From: Pelotomaculum propionicicum
GTDB taxonomy: Bacteria; Bacillota; Desulfotomaculia; Desulfotomaculales; Pelotomaculaceae
Assembly: GCF_004369225.1 (NCBI RefSeq)
Contig: NZ_QFFZ01000001.1
Span: 62,001 to 126,000, forward strand
Direction of reading: 5' to 3'
Length of the DNA: 64,000 nucleotides
Shown: piece by piece, positions 36,818 through 44,942 of the stretch
Numbering within the stretch: the stretch's first letter is position 1
Layout of the letters: every line of letters begins with the position of its first letter
Notes under the pieces: model-generated
What the model was told of the DNA's origin: nothing
Database searches by the model: none
The model's input: only the letters and a program-made list of their open reading frames with translations
Made by a program: the position numbers and the translations under genes

Positions 36818-37231
36818 TCAAAACGGAATATCATCCTCGTTAAAGCTAATTTCACTGCCATAATCAAGGCCTTCAGCAGTGTGGCCGGCGCCGGGCGCGC
36901 CAGGCCCGCCCTCTTTGGCGCGGTCCAGAAAACGAACGTTTTCAGCTACCACCTCAGCAGCTTTTCTGCGGACCCCCTGGCTGTCATCATAAGAGCGGAT
37001 CTGCAGCCTGCCTTCGACAGCTACAAGCCGGCCCTTTCCGAGATAGTTAGCGCAGTTTTCTGCCTGTTTCTGCCAGACAACAATGTCAATAAAATCCGTT
37101 TCCCTTTCCCGGTCCCTGGCCTGGCGCCTATCCACCGCCAGGGTGAACTTGGCTACCGCCGTCCCGCTTGGGGTGTAGCGAAGTTCAGGTTCTCTGGTGA
37201 GCCGGCCGATTAAAATAACTTTATTGAGCAT
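36818..37231 (-). CDS. ssb: Single-stranded DNA-binding protein
   Basis: 137 residues. The OB fold starts MLNKVILIGRLTREPELRYTP and includes DIVVWQKQAENCANYLGKG. The C-terminal tail ends in the acidic tip EDDIPF, which recruits repair and replication proteins. The linker is short. It lies between rpsF and rpsR as is standard. Confidence 0.97.
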   Translation of the reverse strand: MLNKVILIGRLTREPELRYTPSGTAVAKFTLAVDRRQARDRERETDFIDIVVWQKQAENCANYLGKGRLVAVEGRLQIRSYDDSQGVRRKAAEVVAENVRFLDRAKEGGPGAPGAGHTAEGLDYGSEISFNEDDIPF

Positions 37232-37299
37232 TTTTTCACCGCCTTGGTTTTCTATCTACGGAGAATACAAAAAATCGTCCGTCAGGACTTGTTATTACG

Positions 37300-37587
37300 C
37301 TACTCGTCTATGCGCACAATTATATGCCTGAGCACTTCGTCCGTAATCTTAAAAACGCGGTCTAGTTCTGCCGCCACTTTGGACTGGGCGTTCATATGCA
37401 CGATAATGTAAACGCCTTCTCTGAAATCCTTCACCTCATAAGCCAGCCTGCGCTTGCCCCATTTGTCGATTTTAAGGACTTCCCCACCTTGGCTTTCAAT
37501 CAGGCCTTTAAATCTTTCCAAGACCGCCGCGCTTTTTTCTTCGTCCAGATCCGGACGGAGAACAAAGACTACCTCGTACTTGCGCAA
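37300..37587 (-). CDS. rpsF: 30S ribosomal protein S6
   Basis: 95 residues, the canonical length. It starts (M)[16 protein letters not shown] and includes [17 protein letters not shown] and the C-terminal IIVRIDE. TTG at 37585-37587 is chosen because AGGAGG lies 7 nt upstream and because the product then begins with the family N-terminus. A longer in-frame frame reaches 37656. A promoter lies at 37670-37698. First gene of the rpsF-ssb-rpsR transcript. Confidence 0.96.
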   Translation of the reverse strand: MRKYEVVFVLRPDLDEEKSAAVLERFKGLIESQGGEVLKIDKWGKRRLAYEVKDFREGVYIIVHMNAQSKVAAELDRVFKITDEVLRHIIVRIDE

Positions 37588-37669
37588 AGCACTCACCTCC
37601 TCCCCATGGACTATGGCCCTACCCGAAAGAGTAGAGCAGGGTGGACACATCATCAATTAAGACTTAAAG

Positions 37670-37698
37670 ATTATAGCACAGCCCTCCAAAAATGGCAA
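37670..37698 (-). promoter_or_regulatory. Sigma-A promoter of the rpsF-ssb-rpsR operon
   Basis: TTGCCA (37693-37698) and TATAAT (37670-37675) with a 17-nt spacer on the minus strand. It lies about 80 nt before the rpsF start. Confidence 0.8.
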
Positions 37699-37784
37699 GG
37701 AAGATAGAAAAAGGAAGGCGGTAAATTTGTTGCTTTTTAAATAACCTTTGTCCTATCGATGCAAAATAACTATGGAGAGAGTAA

Positions 37785-37927
37785 TTTCGGAAAGTCGGTT
37801 TGCAAAGACCGTTCTGTCATCGCGAGGAGCGAAAGCGACGTGGCGATCTCACAGTATAAAGCGGGGGTAAGAGCCGGAGATTGCTTCGCTTAACGCTCGC
37901 AATGACAAACGGTAGGACTTTCCGAAA
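37785..37927. repeat. Nested palindromic element with terminal TTTCGGAAAGTC (family D)
   Basis: Outer arms TTTCGGAAAGTC (37785-37796) and GACTTTCCGAAA (37916-37927) are exact reverse complements. Inside, TGTCATCGCGAGGAGCG near 37816 is inverted as CGCTCGCAATGACA near 37893-37906, and GGCGATCTC matches GAGATTGC. The inner sequence resembles the TGTCATTGCGAG palindromes seen in many bacterial genomes. Confidence 0.75.
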
Positions 37928-37960
37928 GTATTGTGGAGAAAAAAAGGAGGCGTTTAATTT

Positions 37961-38287
37961 ATGGGTTCGATTAAACCTTATGCTTATTCTCATAATCTAA
38001 AAGGAGCGCAGGTAAAACCCCTGAGCAATGACGGCAGGAAAGTAAGTGTATTTTATAACGGCCCGCTGGCGCAGTCCGCAGGCGGCCAGGTTTACCTGCA
38101 CTGCGGTTCCGGCGACACAAACAACTGGAGCAGTGTCAGTGATTTTCCAATGGAACACCGGAGCAACGGCTGGGAATTATCAGTAGGATTGAAGACCGGC
38201 AACAGTCTGAATTTTTGCTTCAGGGACAGCCACGGCAACTGGGACAACAACAACGGCGCCAACTGGCTATACCGGATAACGGAGTAA
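37961..38287 (+). CDS. Single-domain carbohydrate-binding (starch-binding CBM-like) protein
   Basis: 108 residues, no signal peptide. The whole protein looks like one beta-sandwich of the CBM25/26-like starch-binding group: SVFYNGPLAQSAGGQVYLHCG, then SGDTNNWSSVSDFPME, and NWDNNNGANWLYRI with the aromatic and Asn residues typical of the ligand site. AAAAGGAGGCG upstream of the ATG is a strong ribosome site. It is one of very few plus-strand genes left of the origin. Freestanding CBMs of this kind are seen in some Firmicutes and their role is unclear. Confidence 0.75.
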   Translation: MGSIKPYAYSHNLKGAQVKPLSNDGRKVSVFYNGPLAQSAGGQVYLHCGSGDTNNWSSVSDFPMEHRSNGWELSVGLKTGNSLNFCFRDSHGNWDNNNGANWLYRITE

Positions 38288-38293
38288 ACAAAT

Positions 38294-38505
38294 TGACAGG
38301 AATAACTGGGTAAACAGTAAAACAAATTGACAGGATTAACAGGATTAAAACGGATTTACAGGATTTAATTAAACATAAAAGTATTTAATGATTATCCCTT
38401 CATTCCTTTGCCCAGAAAAGCAAACTTTGCCATTTGATTAGAGCATTTGAATATTTTATCCTGTTAACCATTAAAAATCCTGTAAATCCTGTCAAATTGT
38501 TTTTC
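38294..38505. repeat. ACAGGATTTACAGGAT inverted repeat pair, copy 2 (family C)
   Basis: Left arm 38294-38366 contains ACAAATTGACAGGA twice and CGGATTTACAGGATTT. The inverted right arm 38458-38505 reads ATCCTGTTAACC, AATCCTGTAAATCCTGTC. It fills the 220-bp gap between the convergent CBM and DUF951 genes. Confidence 0.8.
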
Positions 38506-38510
38506 GTAAC

Positions 38511-38708
38511 TCATTGTTCATTACCAGTCTGTTGAACTACCGTCTTGACCGACTTTTCAAATTTGGGGCGGGGCAGCAGCAGCACCCTGCCGCATTTCAA
38601 GCATTTGATCCGGAAATCAACGCCGACGCGAATTACTTCCCATAAGTCTCCGCCGCATGGGTGCGGCTTTCTTGTCTTTACAACATCACCCACTTCATAT
38701 TTAACCAA
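38511..38708 (-). CDS. DUF951 family protein
   Basis: 65 residues, nearly all matching DUF951: YEVGDVVKTRKPHPCGG, WEVIRVGVDFRIKCLKCGR, FEKSVK. The cysteines in HPCGG and CLKCG suggest a metal site. I choose TTG at 38706-38708, preceded by GGAGGGGGG at a 7-nt gap. TTG at 38732 is also in frame. The family is conserved in Firmicutes near rpsF/ychF. Function unknown. Confidence 0.88.
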   Translation of the reverse strand: MVKYEVGDVVKTRKPHPCGGDLWEVIRVGVDFRIKCLKCGRVLLLPRPKFEKSVKTVVQQTGNEQ

Positions 38709-38743
38709 AAAGAATCCCCCCTCCGGCAGCAATTCAGACAGGT

Positions 38744-40156
38744 TTAATCCAGCAAAAAGGCTTTATATCCTTTATAGGTCATATATATGTCAGCCTTGCT
38801 GGCGATCTCAAAAGTTGAATGCATCCCAAGCAAAGCGACGCCACAGTCAATTACGTCCATACCGTGGGCGGCCATCAGGTGGGCAATGGTGCCGCCGCCC
38901 CCTTGGTCCACCTTGCCAAGTTCACCCGTCTGCCACAGTACTCCGGCATTGTTAAAGATCCGCCTGACATCCGCTACTACTTCAGCGTGGGCGTCACTGG
39001 TAGAATACTTACCCCTGCTGCCGGTGTATTTAGTTAATACGACCCCCCCGCCGAGACGGGCAGCGTTCATCTTTTCCACAACTTCCCCGAAGTTTGGGTC
39101 AAGCCCGACGTTTACGTCAGCCGAAAGCGCCCGGGAATTGGCCAGGACCCGGCGCAGCGCCAGTTCACTATAGCCGGGCATACATCTGGCAGTAATTTCA
39201 GCGATACTGTTTGTAAAAAAGGCTGATTCCATGCCAGTATTGCCATTGCTGCCGGTCTCTTCCTTGTCGGCCAGGACCAAAAGGGCAGTTCGCCGGGGAG
39301 TTTTTATTCCGGCCAGCGCACGCAGAGCGACATAAGAACACACACGGTCATCTTGCCCATACCCCCCGACGAAACTGCCGTCAAGTCCAACATCCCTGGC
39401 GGGCCAGGCAGGGACCAGCTCGATTTCCGCACTGATCAGGTCCTCTTCCGCAATCCCGTACCAATGGTTAAGTTTTTCCAGCACCGCCAGCTTGAATCGG
39501 TCTTTAAGGTCCTCGTCCCCGGCGGGAATACCCCCCACCAAAACATTCAAACTTTCCCCGGGTACAGCCTCAGCTAGTTTTTTATCCATTTGATCCTTGG
39601 CCAGGTGAGGCAGCAGGTCCGATACAGTGAACACCGGCTCACCTGGTTTTTCTCCGATTACCACCGGGATCACCCTGCCGTCAGCTTTAACAACCACCCC
39701 ATGCAGCGCCAGGGGTACGGAAAGCCACTGGTACTTCTTGATCCCCCCGTAATAGTGCGTCTTAAACAAAGCCATTCCTTCGTCCTCATACAAGGGTTGT
39801 GGTTTTAAATCCAGGCGGGGGCTGTCAAGATGAGCGCCGATAATATTCAGCCCGCCTGCTGCCGGGTTGTCCCCTATAACGGCCGCTGTTAAAGCCTTGC
39901 CCCGGTTAATGGAGTATACTCTGTCACCGGGTTTCAGCATAGAAATTTTTTCAAGAGGGTGAAAACCTGACGCGGCAAGGTACGCCTGTGCGGCTGCCAC
40001 AGCCTCCCTTTCCGTTTTGGCCTTATTTAAAAAATCTTTATACTCCTCACAAAAAGCGGCTATAAAGTTTTTTTCGTCCTGCCGCAGCCTGTCCCAGGCG
40101 TTTTGCCGGCGGTAGGCTAAAGATAAAGCCGGGTGCTGCTGTTTAGTATCAGCCAT
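38744..40156 (-). CDS. M18-family aspartyl aminopeptidase
   Basis: 470 residues. Metal-dependent aminopeptidase removing N-terminal acidic residues. The metal-site motifs are GAHLDSPRLDLK (near residue 110), ADKEETGSNGNTG, and SDAHAEV and GMHSTFE near the C-terminus. Family signatures are intact and length is standard for the bacterial group. It lies between DUF951 and cvpA; no functional link is obvious. Confidence 0.92.
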   Translation of the reverse strand: MADTKQQHPALSLAYRRQNAWDRLRQDEKNFIAAFCEEYKDFLNKAKTEREAVAAAQAYLAASGFHPLEKISMLKPGDRVYSINRGKALTAAVIGDNPAAGGLNIIGAHLDSPRLDLKPQPLYEDEGMALFKTHYYGGIKKYQWLSVPLALHGVVVKADGRVIPVVIGEKPGEPVFTVSDLLPHLAKDQMDKKLAEAVPGESLNVLVGGIPAGDEDLKDRFKLAVLEKLNHWYGIAEEDLISAEIELVPAWPARDVGLDGSFVGGYGQDDRVCSYVALRALAGIKTPRRTALLVLADKEETGSNGNTGMESAFFTNSIAEITARCMPGYSELALRRVLANSRALSADVNVGLDPNFGEVVEKMNAARLGGGVVLTKYTGSRGKYSTSDAHAEVVADVRRIFNNAGVLWQTGELGKVDQGGGGTIAHLMAAHGMDVIDCGVALLGMHSTFEIASKADIYMTYKGYKAFLLD

Positions 40157-40236
40157 CTATATCCCCCCGTTTTCACATAAAGTGAAAGGTTATTCAATGT
40201 CTGCATTTTTACCCGATCCGGCTTTGATTATAAGCT

Positions 40237-40920
40237 CTATATTGATTTTACCGGCATGGACTGGTTTGTTTTTTCCGGCAAAGTTCCGGGCAGCGGGCGG
40301 TTAATCGCTTTAAATAAGGGTTCAAAATAGGGCAGCAGCTTTGATTCTAAAAAAGCATTTCCCTTTGGCTGGGTAACTCCCGGCGTTCCCGGGCTGCTGC
40401 CCCGCAGCGAGCCAACGCTCTGAAAAGGGGCCAGCAAAGTTAAAACAATCATTACCACGACAAGCCCTTTAACCGCTCCAAACAAAAGCCCGCCCATACG
40501 GTTGAAAGGCCCGAGAAAAGCGAGAGCGGCGACCTTGGTAAGGATAAAGCCGGCCAGGTTTACTGCCCAAACGGTAATAAAAAGCAGAGCCAGAAAACAA
40601 AGGGCGTTTACTATTGTAGCGGCAAGCGCCGAGGCCGCGTAATCGGCATAGCTGGTCAGGGGAGAAATCTGACCGGCGGCTGGAGTTGTTTTAACAGGAA
40701 ACCAAAAAACCAGAATTTTTTTGGCCAGCGGCAGGATTTTTTCCGCCAGGTTCCAATGGGCAGTCAGATATGCCGCCAGCTCCTGGTAATAAGTGACTGC
40801 CACAACGAAGCCGGCCAGGATACCAGCCAGTTTCGCCACACTGCCCACTAAACCGTAGCGCAGGCCCTGCCAGGCGGAAAAGGCCAAAATCGCCAGGATC
40901 AACCAGTCCAGCCAGTTCAA
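40237..40920 (-). CDS. CvpA family membrane protein
   Basis: 227 residues. Four membrane segments: starting NWLDWLILAILAFSAWQG, then LAGILAGFVVAVTY, AATIVNALCFLALLFITVWAV and GAVKGLVVVMIVLTLL. This is the colicin V production/CvpA pattern. The C-terminal tail is cytoplasmic and polar. Proteins of this family are implicated in envelope homeostasis. The exact role here is unknown. Confidence 0.85.
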   Translation of the reverse strand: MNWLDWLILAILAFSAWQGLRYGLVGSVAKLAGILAGFVVAVTYYQELAAYLTAHWNLAEKILPLAKKILVFWFPVKTTPAAGQISPLTSYADYAASALAATIVNALCFLALLFITVWAVNLAGFILTKVAALAFLGPFNRMGGLLFGAVKGLVVVMIVLTLLAPFQSVGSLRGSSPGTPGVTQPKGNAFLESKLLPYFEPLFKAINRPLPGTLPEKTNQSMPVKSI

Positions 40921-40990
40921 TTTGTTTCCCCCATCTAAAATCAGTACTTTAATTAATTATATGGAATCCTTAACTGTTGTGAAGCGTTTT

Positions 40991-42055
40991 TTATCGTTTC
41001 CTTAAAAAAAATACCAGCGGCTTCACTAACAGGGCCACTAACAGCGCCAGTCCGGCATAACCGAAAAGCGGGTACAGAAAACGGACCAGGACGGCAAAAC
41101 TGAACTTTGACAGGGGCAGCGCCAGCAGGCAGGCAGCAATGCCAGTCAGGCGATAGCGGCTGCCGCCTGCAGGAGCCAGCCTGCTGGCAAAACCGTGCGC
41201 ATTGGCGATAGCGGTAGTAAGGATGGCCAGCCAGATTAAAAACCCCAGTCCCCAGCGGCAAGACGCACCCAGGCGGCCGGCCAGGTAAAGCAGCGGGATC
41301 TGGTAGGAAGCCGCTTCCGGCAGGAAGCAGATTTCCGAGGCAGTTACCAGAAATATGGCCAGACCCAGCAGCAGCCCACCTGACAACCCTCCCGCCAGTC
41401 CTATCCTCAGTGGGACAACCTGGCCCAGAGAGGAGAGGACGGCCACAGGCACAACCATATTATATGAAACATATAAAAAGGCCGCGCATACCCAGTGCCC
41501 CGCCACACCCCCGCTTCCCTGCGTCAAGGCCGGCGCCCCGCTGTGACCGCTTCCCAGCAGCGCCGCCAGTGAAATAGCCGCTACCGCGAAAAATTTCAAG
41601 GGGACGAGGCAGACATTGGCGCAGAGCACCCCCCGCACCCCGCCCCAAAGCACCAGTGAAGTGAGCGCCGCCACCAGCCAAACTCCAAAGGCGGCCGGCA
41701 GGCCAAAATGCTCCTCAAAAACAGCGCCGCTGCCGGCCAGCATGACGCTTAACCCGCCCAACAACATGAAAAGATTTAATGCGTCAAGCAGCTCCCCCGC
41801 TTTTGAACCCATTAATAAACCCAATAATTTTTTATAACTGTCTGAACGCATTGTTATAGAAAGAAACATTACCAGCATGCCCAGGTAGGAAAAAAGGACA
41901 GTCGCCAGGACTACCCCCAACAGCCCGGACCTGCCGTGCAGGGCAAAAAACTGCATGATTTCCTGCCCGGAAGCAAATCCCGCCCCTATGATCGAGCCTA
42001 TGTAGGTGCAGATAACCTTGGCCAGAAGCCAGCCGTTTTCTCTGTGACGAATCAC
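40991..42055 (-). CDS. YkvI family transporter-like membrane protein
   Basis: 354 residues with about ten hydrophobic helices. The N-terminal IGSIIGAGFASGQEIMQFFALHG is characteristic of the COG3949/YkvI group, distant relatives of the APC/NSS transporter folds. GTG at 42053-42055 has AGGTGG 5 nt upstream; an in-frame GTG at 42064 is possible. Substrate is unknown. It is divergent from yyaC. Confidence 0.83.
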   Translation of the reverse strand: MIRHRENGWLLAKVICTYIGSIIGAGFASGQEIMQFFALHGRSGLLGVVLATVLFSYLGMLVMFLSITMRSDSYKKLLGLLMGSKAGELLDALNLFMLLGGLSVMLAGSGAVFEEHFGLPAAFGVWLVAALTSLVLWGGVRGVLCANVCLVPLKFFAVAAISLAALLGSGHSGAPALTQGSGGVAGHWVCAAFLYVSYNMVVPVAVLSSLGQVVPLRIGLAGGLSGGLLLGLAIFLVTASEICFLPEAASYQIPLLYLAGRLGASCRWGLGFLIWLAILTTAIANAHGFASRLAPAGGSRYRLTGIAACLLALPLSKFSFAVLVRFLYPLFGYAGLALLVALLVKPLVFFLRKR

Positions 42056-42201
42056 AAACACCACCTAAAAAGCTTTGCATAGTCAAATACTATGCCTGTA
42101 CGGGCGGCTTCTGACTAAAAAAAATATCATTGCTTAAGGAATAAGATCGCCCCCCTTTGGAAATAAAATATAGTAGTTTTGCTGTTGGCAGGAGGTAAAA
42201 A

Positions 42202-42807
42202 ATGATCACCCCGAACAAATATGAGATAATTAGAAATCCTGAAAAAACCAGAATTCATGTGGAAGATGATCTGGCTGCCAGCAAGTTTGCCGGGGATCTG
42301 GTCAGCCGTTTAAAAAGATACGGTATTCAGAGCAGCAACCCCAAGGTGCTGCTTTGCATTGGCACGGACCGCTCTACAGGAGACTGTCTGGGACCGTTGG
42401 TAGGCTCAAAAATATCCACCCTGCAGCAGGATTTTTTTAAGGTGTACGGCACCCTGGAGCACCCGGTTCACGCCAGCAACCTCAAGGATAAGCTTGATGA
42501 AATACATAAGAGCCATGAAAATCCTTTTATCATCGCTATAGATGCTTGTCTTGGACGGATTGAAAACGTGGGGTGTATTAATCTGGGAGACGGCTCGCTG
42601 CAGCCTGGCGCAGGTGTAAATAAAAACCTGCCGCCTGTCGGACAGGTACACATAACAGGCATCGTCAATGTGGGGGGGTTCATGGAGTACATGGTCCTGC
42701 AGAACACCCGCCTGAATATTGTAATGAGATTGGCTGACGTAATTGTGAGCGGACTGAACAAAGTCGCCGCGGAATTTGCCGGACAGCACAGCGTTCAGGT
42801 GTTTTAA
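42202..42807 (+). CDS. yyaC: Spore protease YyaC
   Basis: 201 residues, related to the germination protease GPR. Matching blocks include VLLCIGTDRSTGDCLGPLVG, NPFIIAIDACLG, and GVNKNLPPVG. Made late in sporulation in relatives. ATG at 42202 has AGGAGGT 5-6 nt upstream. It is one of the few plus-strand genes left of the origin. A GC-rich hairpin terminator follows. The substrate is not established in any species that I know of. Confidence 0.93.
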   Translation: MITPNKYEIIRNPEKTRIHVEDDLAASKFAGDLVSRLKRYGIQSSNPKVLLCIGTDRSTGDCLGPLVGSKISTLQQDFFKVYGTLEHPVHASNLKDKLDEIHKSHENPFIIAIDACLGRIENVGCINLGDGSLQPGAGVNKNLPPVGQVHITGIVNVGGFMEYMVLQNTRLNIVMRLADVIVSGLNKVAAEFAGQHSVQVF

Positions 42808-42844
42808 GGAAAATCTAGTATCAACGCTGCGTACTTGAAAAACG

Positions 42845-42880
42845 GGGGGGCACTTCTTCTAAAGGGAAGCGCCCCCTGTT
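42845..42880 (+). terminator. Terminator after yyaC
   Basis: GGGGGCACTTC pairs with GAAGCGCCCCC around TTCTAAAGG and a T-rich stretch follows. It separates the convergent yyaC and ykuS genes. Confidence 0.75.
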
Positions 42881-42893
42881 TGTCTTAAGAGAA

Positions 42894-43130
42894 TTAAAGA
42901 CGAGCTTTAAGGTCTCTTAGAATTTGCTCCGGTGTTTTTCCACTGGCGTCGATAACCGTTGATTTGTCCTGGATATCCTGCATGCCCATAACATTCATGT
43001 CCAGGCCCGTCAATATGGTCGCGTCAATTTTTTCTGCCGTGCCGGGCTTCACTACCCTGTACCCCTCTTTTTCAAGAGCGCTTTTAATACTCCCTGACAA
43101 ACCTTCCTCTACCGCGATAACTTTTGCCAT
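42894..43130 (-). CDS. YkuS family protein (UPF0180)
   Basis: 78 residues: IAVEEGLSGSIKSALEKEGYRVV, MGMQDIQDKSTVIDASGKT. This is the full-length UPF0180/YkuS pattern. Function unknown. It follows a phosphoribosyltransferase gene in transcription order, with an 8-bp CCCCCTTC/GAAGGGGG hairpin at 43143-43173 in between. Confidence 0.87.
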   Translation of the reverse strand: MAKVIAVEEGLSGSIKSALEKEGYRVVKPGTAEKIDATILTGLDMNVMGMQDIQDKSTVIDASGKTPEQILRDLKARL

Positions 43131-43180
43131 ATAAATAATTTACCCCCTTCCACAGTTATTATTAGAAGGGGGCGCTTCTT

Positions 43181-43837
43181 TTATTCCTCAATTCTTTTAA
43201 GTTCTTTCAGCAGTTTAACTACTTCTTCATCTTCTGTTTGATCAAACCGCTGATAGAACTGGCCAACAGCATAGAAATTAGCGGGTGTGAGCAGACATGC
43301 CACATGATCAACTTCCTTTTTCAGAATTTCCAGGGTCTCCGGCGGAGCCACCGGAACAGCCAGGATTAATTCCCGCGGGCGCAGGCCGCTTGCTGAGCGA
43401 AGAGCCGCCAGCATTGTATAGCCTGTGGCGATGCCGTCATCAACCACTACCAGCTGCTTCCCGTTATAATTCCCGTGGTTGTAATCTGAGCTTCCCCTGT
43501 AAAGCAGCATGCGGCGTTTTATTTCTCCTAATTCGTAGGCTATTATCTCACCAAGTTCAGCGCCCGTAACTCCAAGCAGTTCAATCAGGCGTCGGTCAAG
43601 GATGGGCGCGCCGTCCTGGGCCACGGCGCCGATAGCCACCTCCGGATTCTGGGGGGAGCCTATTTTGCGGGGTATGATCAGATCAAGCCTCAATCCGAGG
43701 CTTCTGGCCAACTCCGCGCCAACAACCACACCGCCGCGCGGAATCGCCAGCACAACACCGTCCTTGACAATACGGCCGGTTAGTTTTTCAGCCAAAAGCC
43801 TCCCGGCTTCTGTGCGATCCTTAAATATCACAGCCAT
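43181..43837 (-). CDS. Phosphoribosyltransferase domain protein
   Basis: 218 residues. The PRPP-binding loop is VVVDDGIATGYTMLAAL and the N-terminal half has AIPRGGVVVGAEL. The layout matches the stand-alone phosphoribosyltransferases of COG1926. ATG at 43837 has GGGAGGGG upstream; the frame extends back to 43855. Base substrate is not shown. Confidence 0.85.
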   Translation of the reverse strand: MAVIFKDRTEAGRLLAEKLTGRIVKDGVVLAIPRGGVVVGAELARSLGLRLDLIIPRKIGSPQNPEVAIGAVAQDGAPILDRRLIELLGVTGAELGEIIAYELGEIKRRMLLYRGSSDYNHGNYNGKQLVVVDDGIATGYTMLAALRSASGLRPRELILAVPVAPPETLEILKKEVDHVACLLTPANFYAVGQFYQRFDQTEDEEVVKLLKELKRIEE

Positions 43838-44026
43838 ACCCCTCCCGGATGTCACTTCTTAAATTGTTTCCAACTCCGTTAATTTAAAACAAAAAAAATG
43901 AAAAATATTTTTCGCTTAAAATGGCTCCTTATAAAATTTATCGATAAGACAAAAAATATTTTTGTCCCAACGGTAAAAAATTAATTAATTTTCTTTTGAA
44001 GGGTGATCAAAAACTGGCAAACCGGG

Positions 44027-44719
44027 TTAGGACGGGATTATTTTGGGCAGCCAGCAGGCGAGAGGAATAGCGAAAAAAATCGCGGGCAGCAGGTTGCCGA
44101 CTTTTATTTCCATAATATTTAATATGTTTATGCCAATGGCTACTATTAAGAGACCGCCGGTTGCGCTCATTTCAGCTACCGCCGCCGCACTCAGAACACC
44201 TTTGATATGAGCGGCCAGAAGAGTAATGGAGCCTTGATAGACCAGCACCGGCAAAGCGGAGAACGCCACACCCGGACCCATGGTGGAAGCAAACACTATC
44301 GCGGAGATCCCGTCCAGGGCTGCTTTGGTCAGAAGTATGCCGGGATTGTTGTTCAGCCCGTCTTCGATCGATCCCATAATGGCCATCGCGCCGACACAGT
44401 AGATTAGGCTTGTTGTTACGAAGGCCTTGCCAAAATCACCCTGCGCCCCGCCCATTTTGGACTCCAGCCACCTGCCCAGGCGGTTAAGACCGCCTTCTAT
44501 GTTCAGCAACTCTCCGGTCAACGCACCGAGCGCCAGGCTTAACACGACCACGAGCACCTGCTGTGTTTGCAGGGACATCTGCAGGCCTATCAATAATACC
44601 GCCAGGCCGATCCCCTGCAGGATAGCGCGCCTGACCCGTTCAGGTATGCCTTTCTTAAAGAACATGCCGGTTAGTGTTCCCAAAACTATGGCTGCGGCGT
44701 TTACTAAAGTACCAACCAA
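44027..44719 (-). CDS. DUF554 family membrane protein
   Basis: 230 residues with about seven hydrophobic segments. Blocks such as MVGTLVNAAAIVLGTLTGM at the start, YCVGAMAIMGSIEDGL and DGISAIVFASTMGPGVAFSA are the DUF554/YdfK pattern. Function is unknown. It lies immediately left of the parS sites. Confidence 0.88.
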   Translation of the reverse strand: MVGTLVNAAAIVLGTLTGMFFKKGIPERVRRAILQGIGLAVLLIGLQMSLQTQQVLVVVLSLALGALTGELLNIEGGLNRLGRWLESKMGGAQGDFGKAFVTTSLIYCVGAMAIMGSIEDGLNNNPGILLTKAALDGISAIVFASTMGPGVAFSALPVLVYQGSITLLAAHIKGVLSAAAVAEMSATGGLLIVAIGINILNIMEIKVGNLLPAIFFAIPLACWLPKIIPS

Positions 44720-44771
44720 TAAATTTTCTCTCCTTGCGGAATAACATCATCTTCAGCGTCAGGTCCGGGAT

Positions 44772-44787
44772 TGTTTCACGTGAAACA
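44772..44787. promoter_or_regulatory. parS: parS centromere site 1
   Basis: Exact 16-bp palindrome TGTTTCACGTGAAACA, the canonical bacterial parS. It lies between DUF554 and parB, within the ori-proximal region. Confidence 0.97.
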
Positions 44788-44924
44788 TTTCAGGTTTAAA
44801 AGCCCACACCGCTGGCATAGACCAGCAGCGGCGTAAAAATAATGACTCAAATTCCATTTCAACCGAACCAGAGATTTATAGTCTGAATGCAGGATGTCCA
44901 CTGCTATTACAGGTTGAGCAGGAT

Positions 44925-44940
44925 TGTTTCACGTGAAACA
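44925..44940. promoter_or_regulatory. parS: parS centromere site 2
   Basis: A second exact TGTTTCACGTGAAACA, 153 bp from the first, lying 2 bp beyond the parB stop codon. Confidence 0.97.
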
Positions 44941-44942
44941 TT

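Noticed and set aside
42075-42093. Small palindrome GCATAGTCAAATACTATGC between the YkvI-like gene and yyaC
   Set aside because: Too short (7-bp arms) and single copy; not enough to claim an operator.
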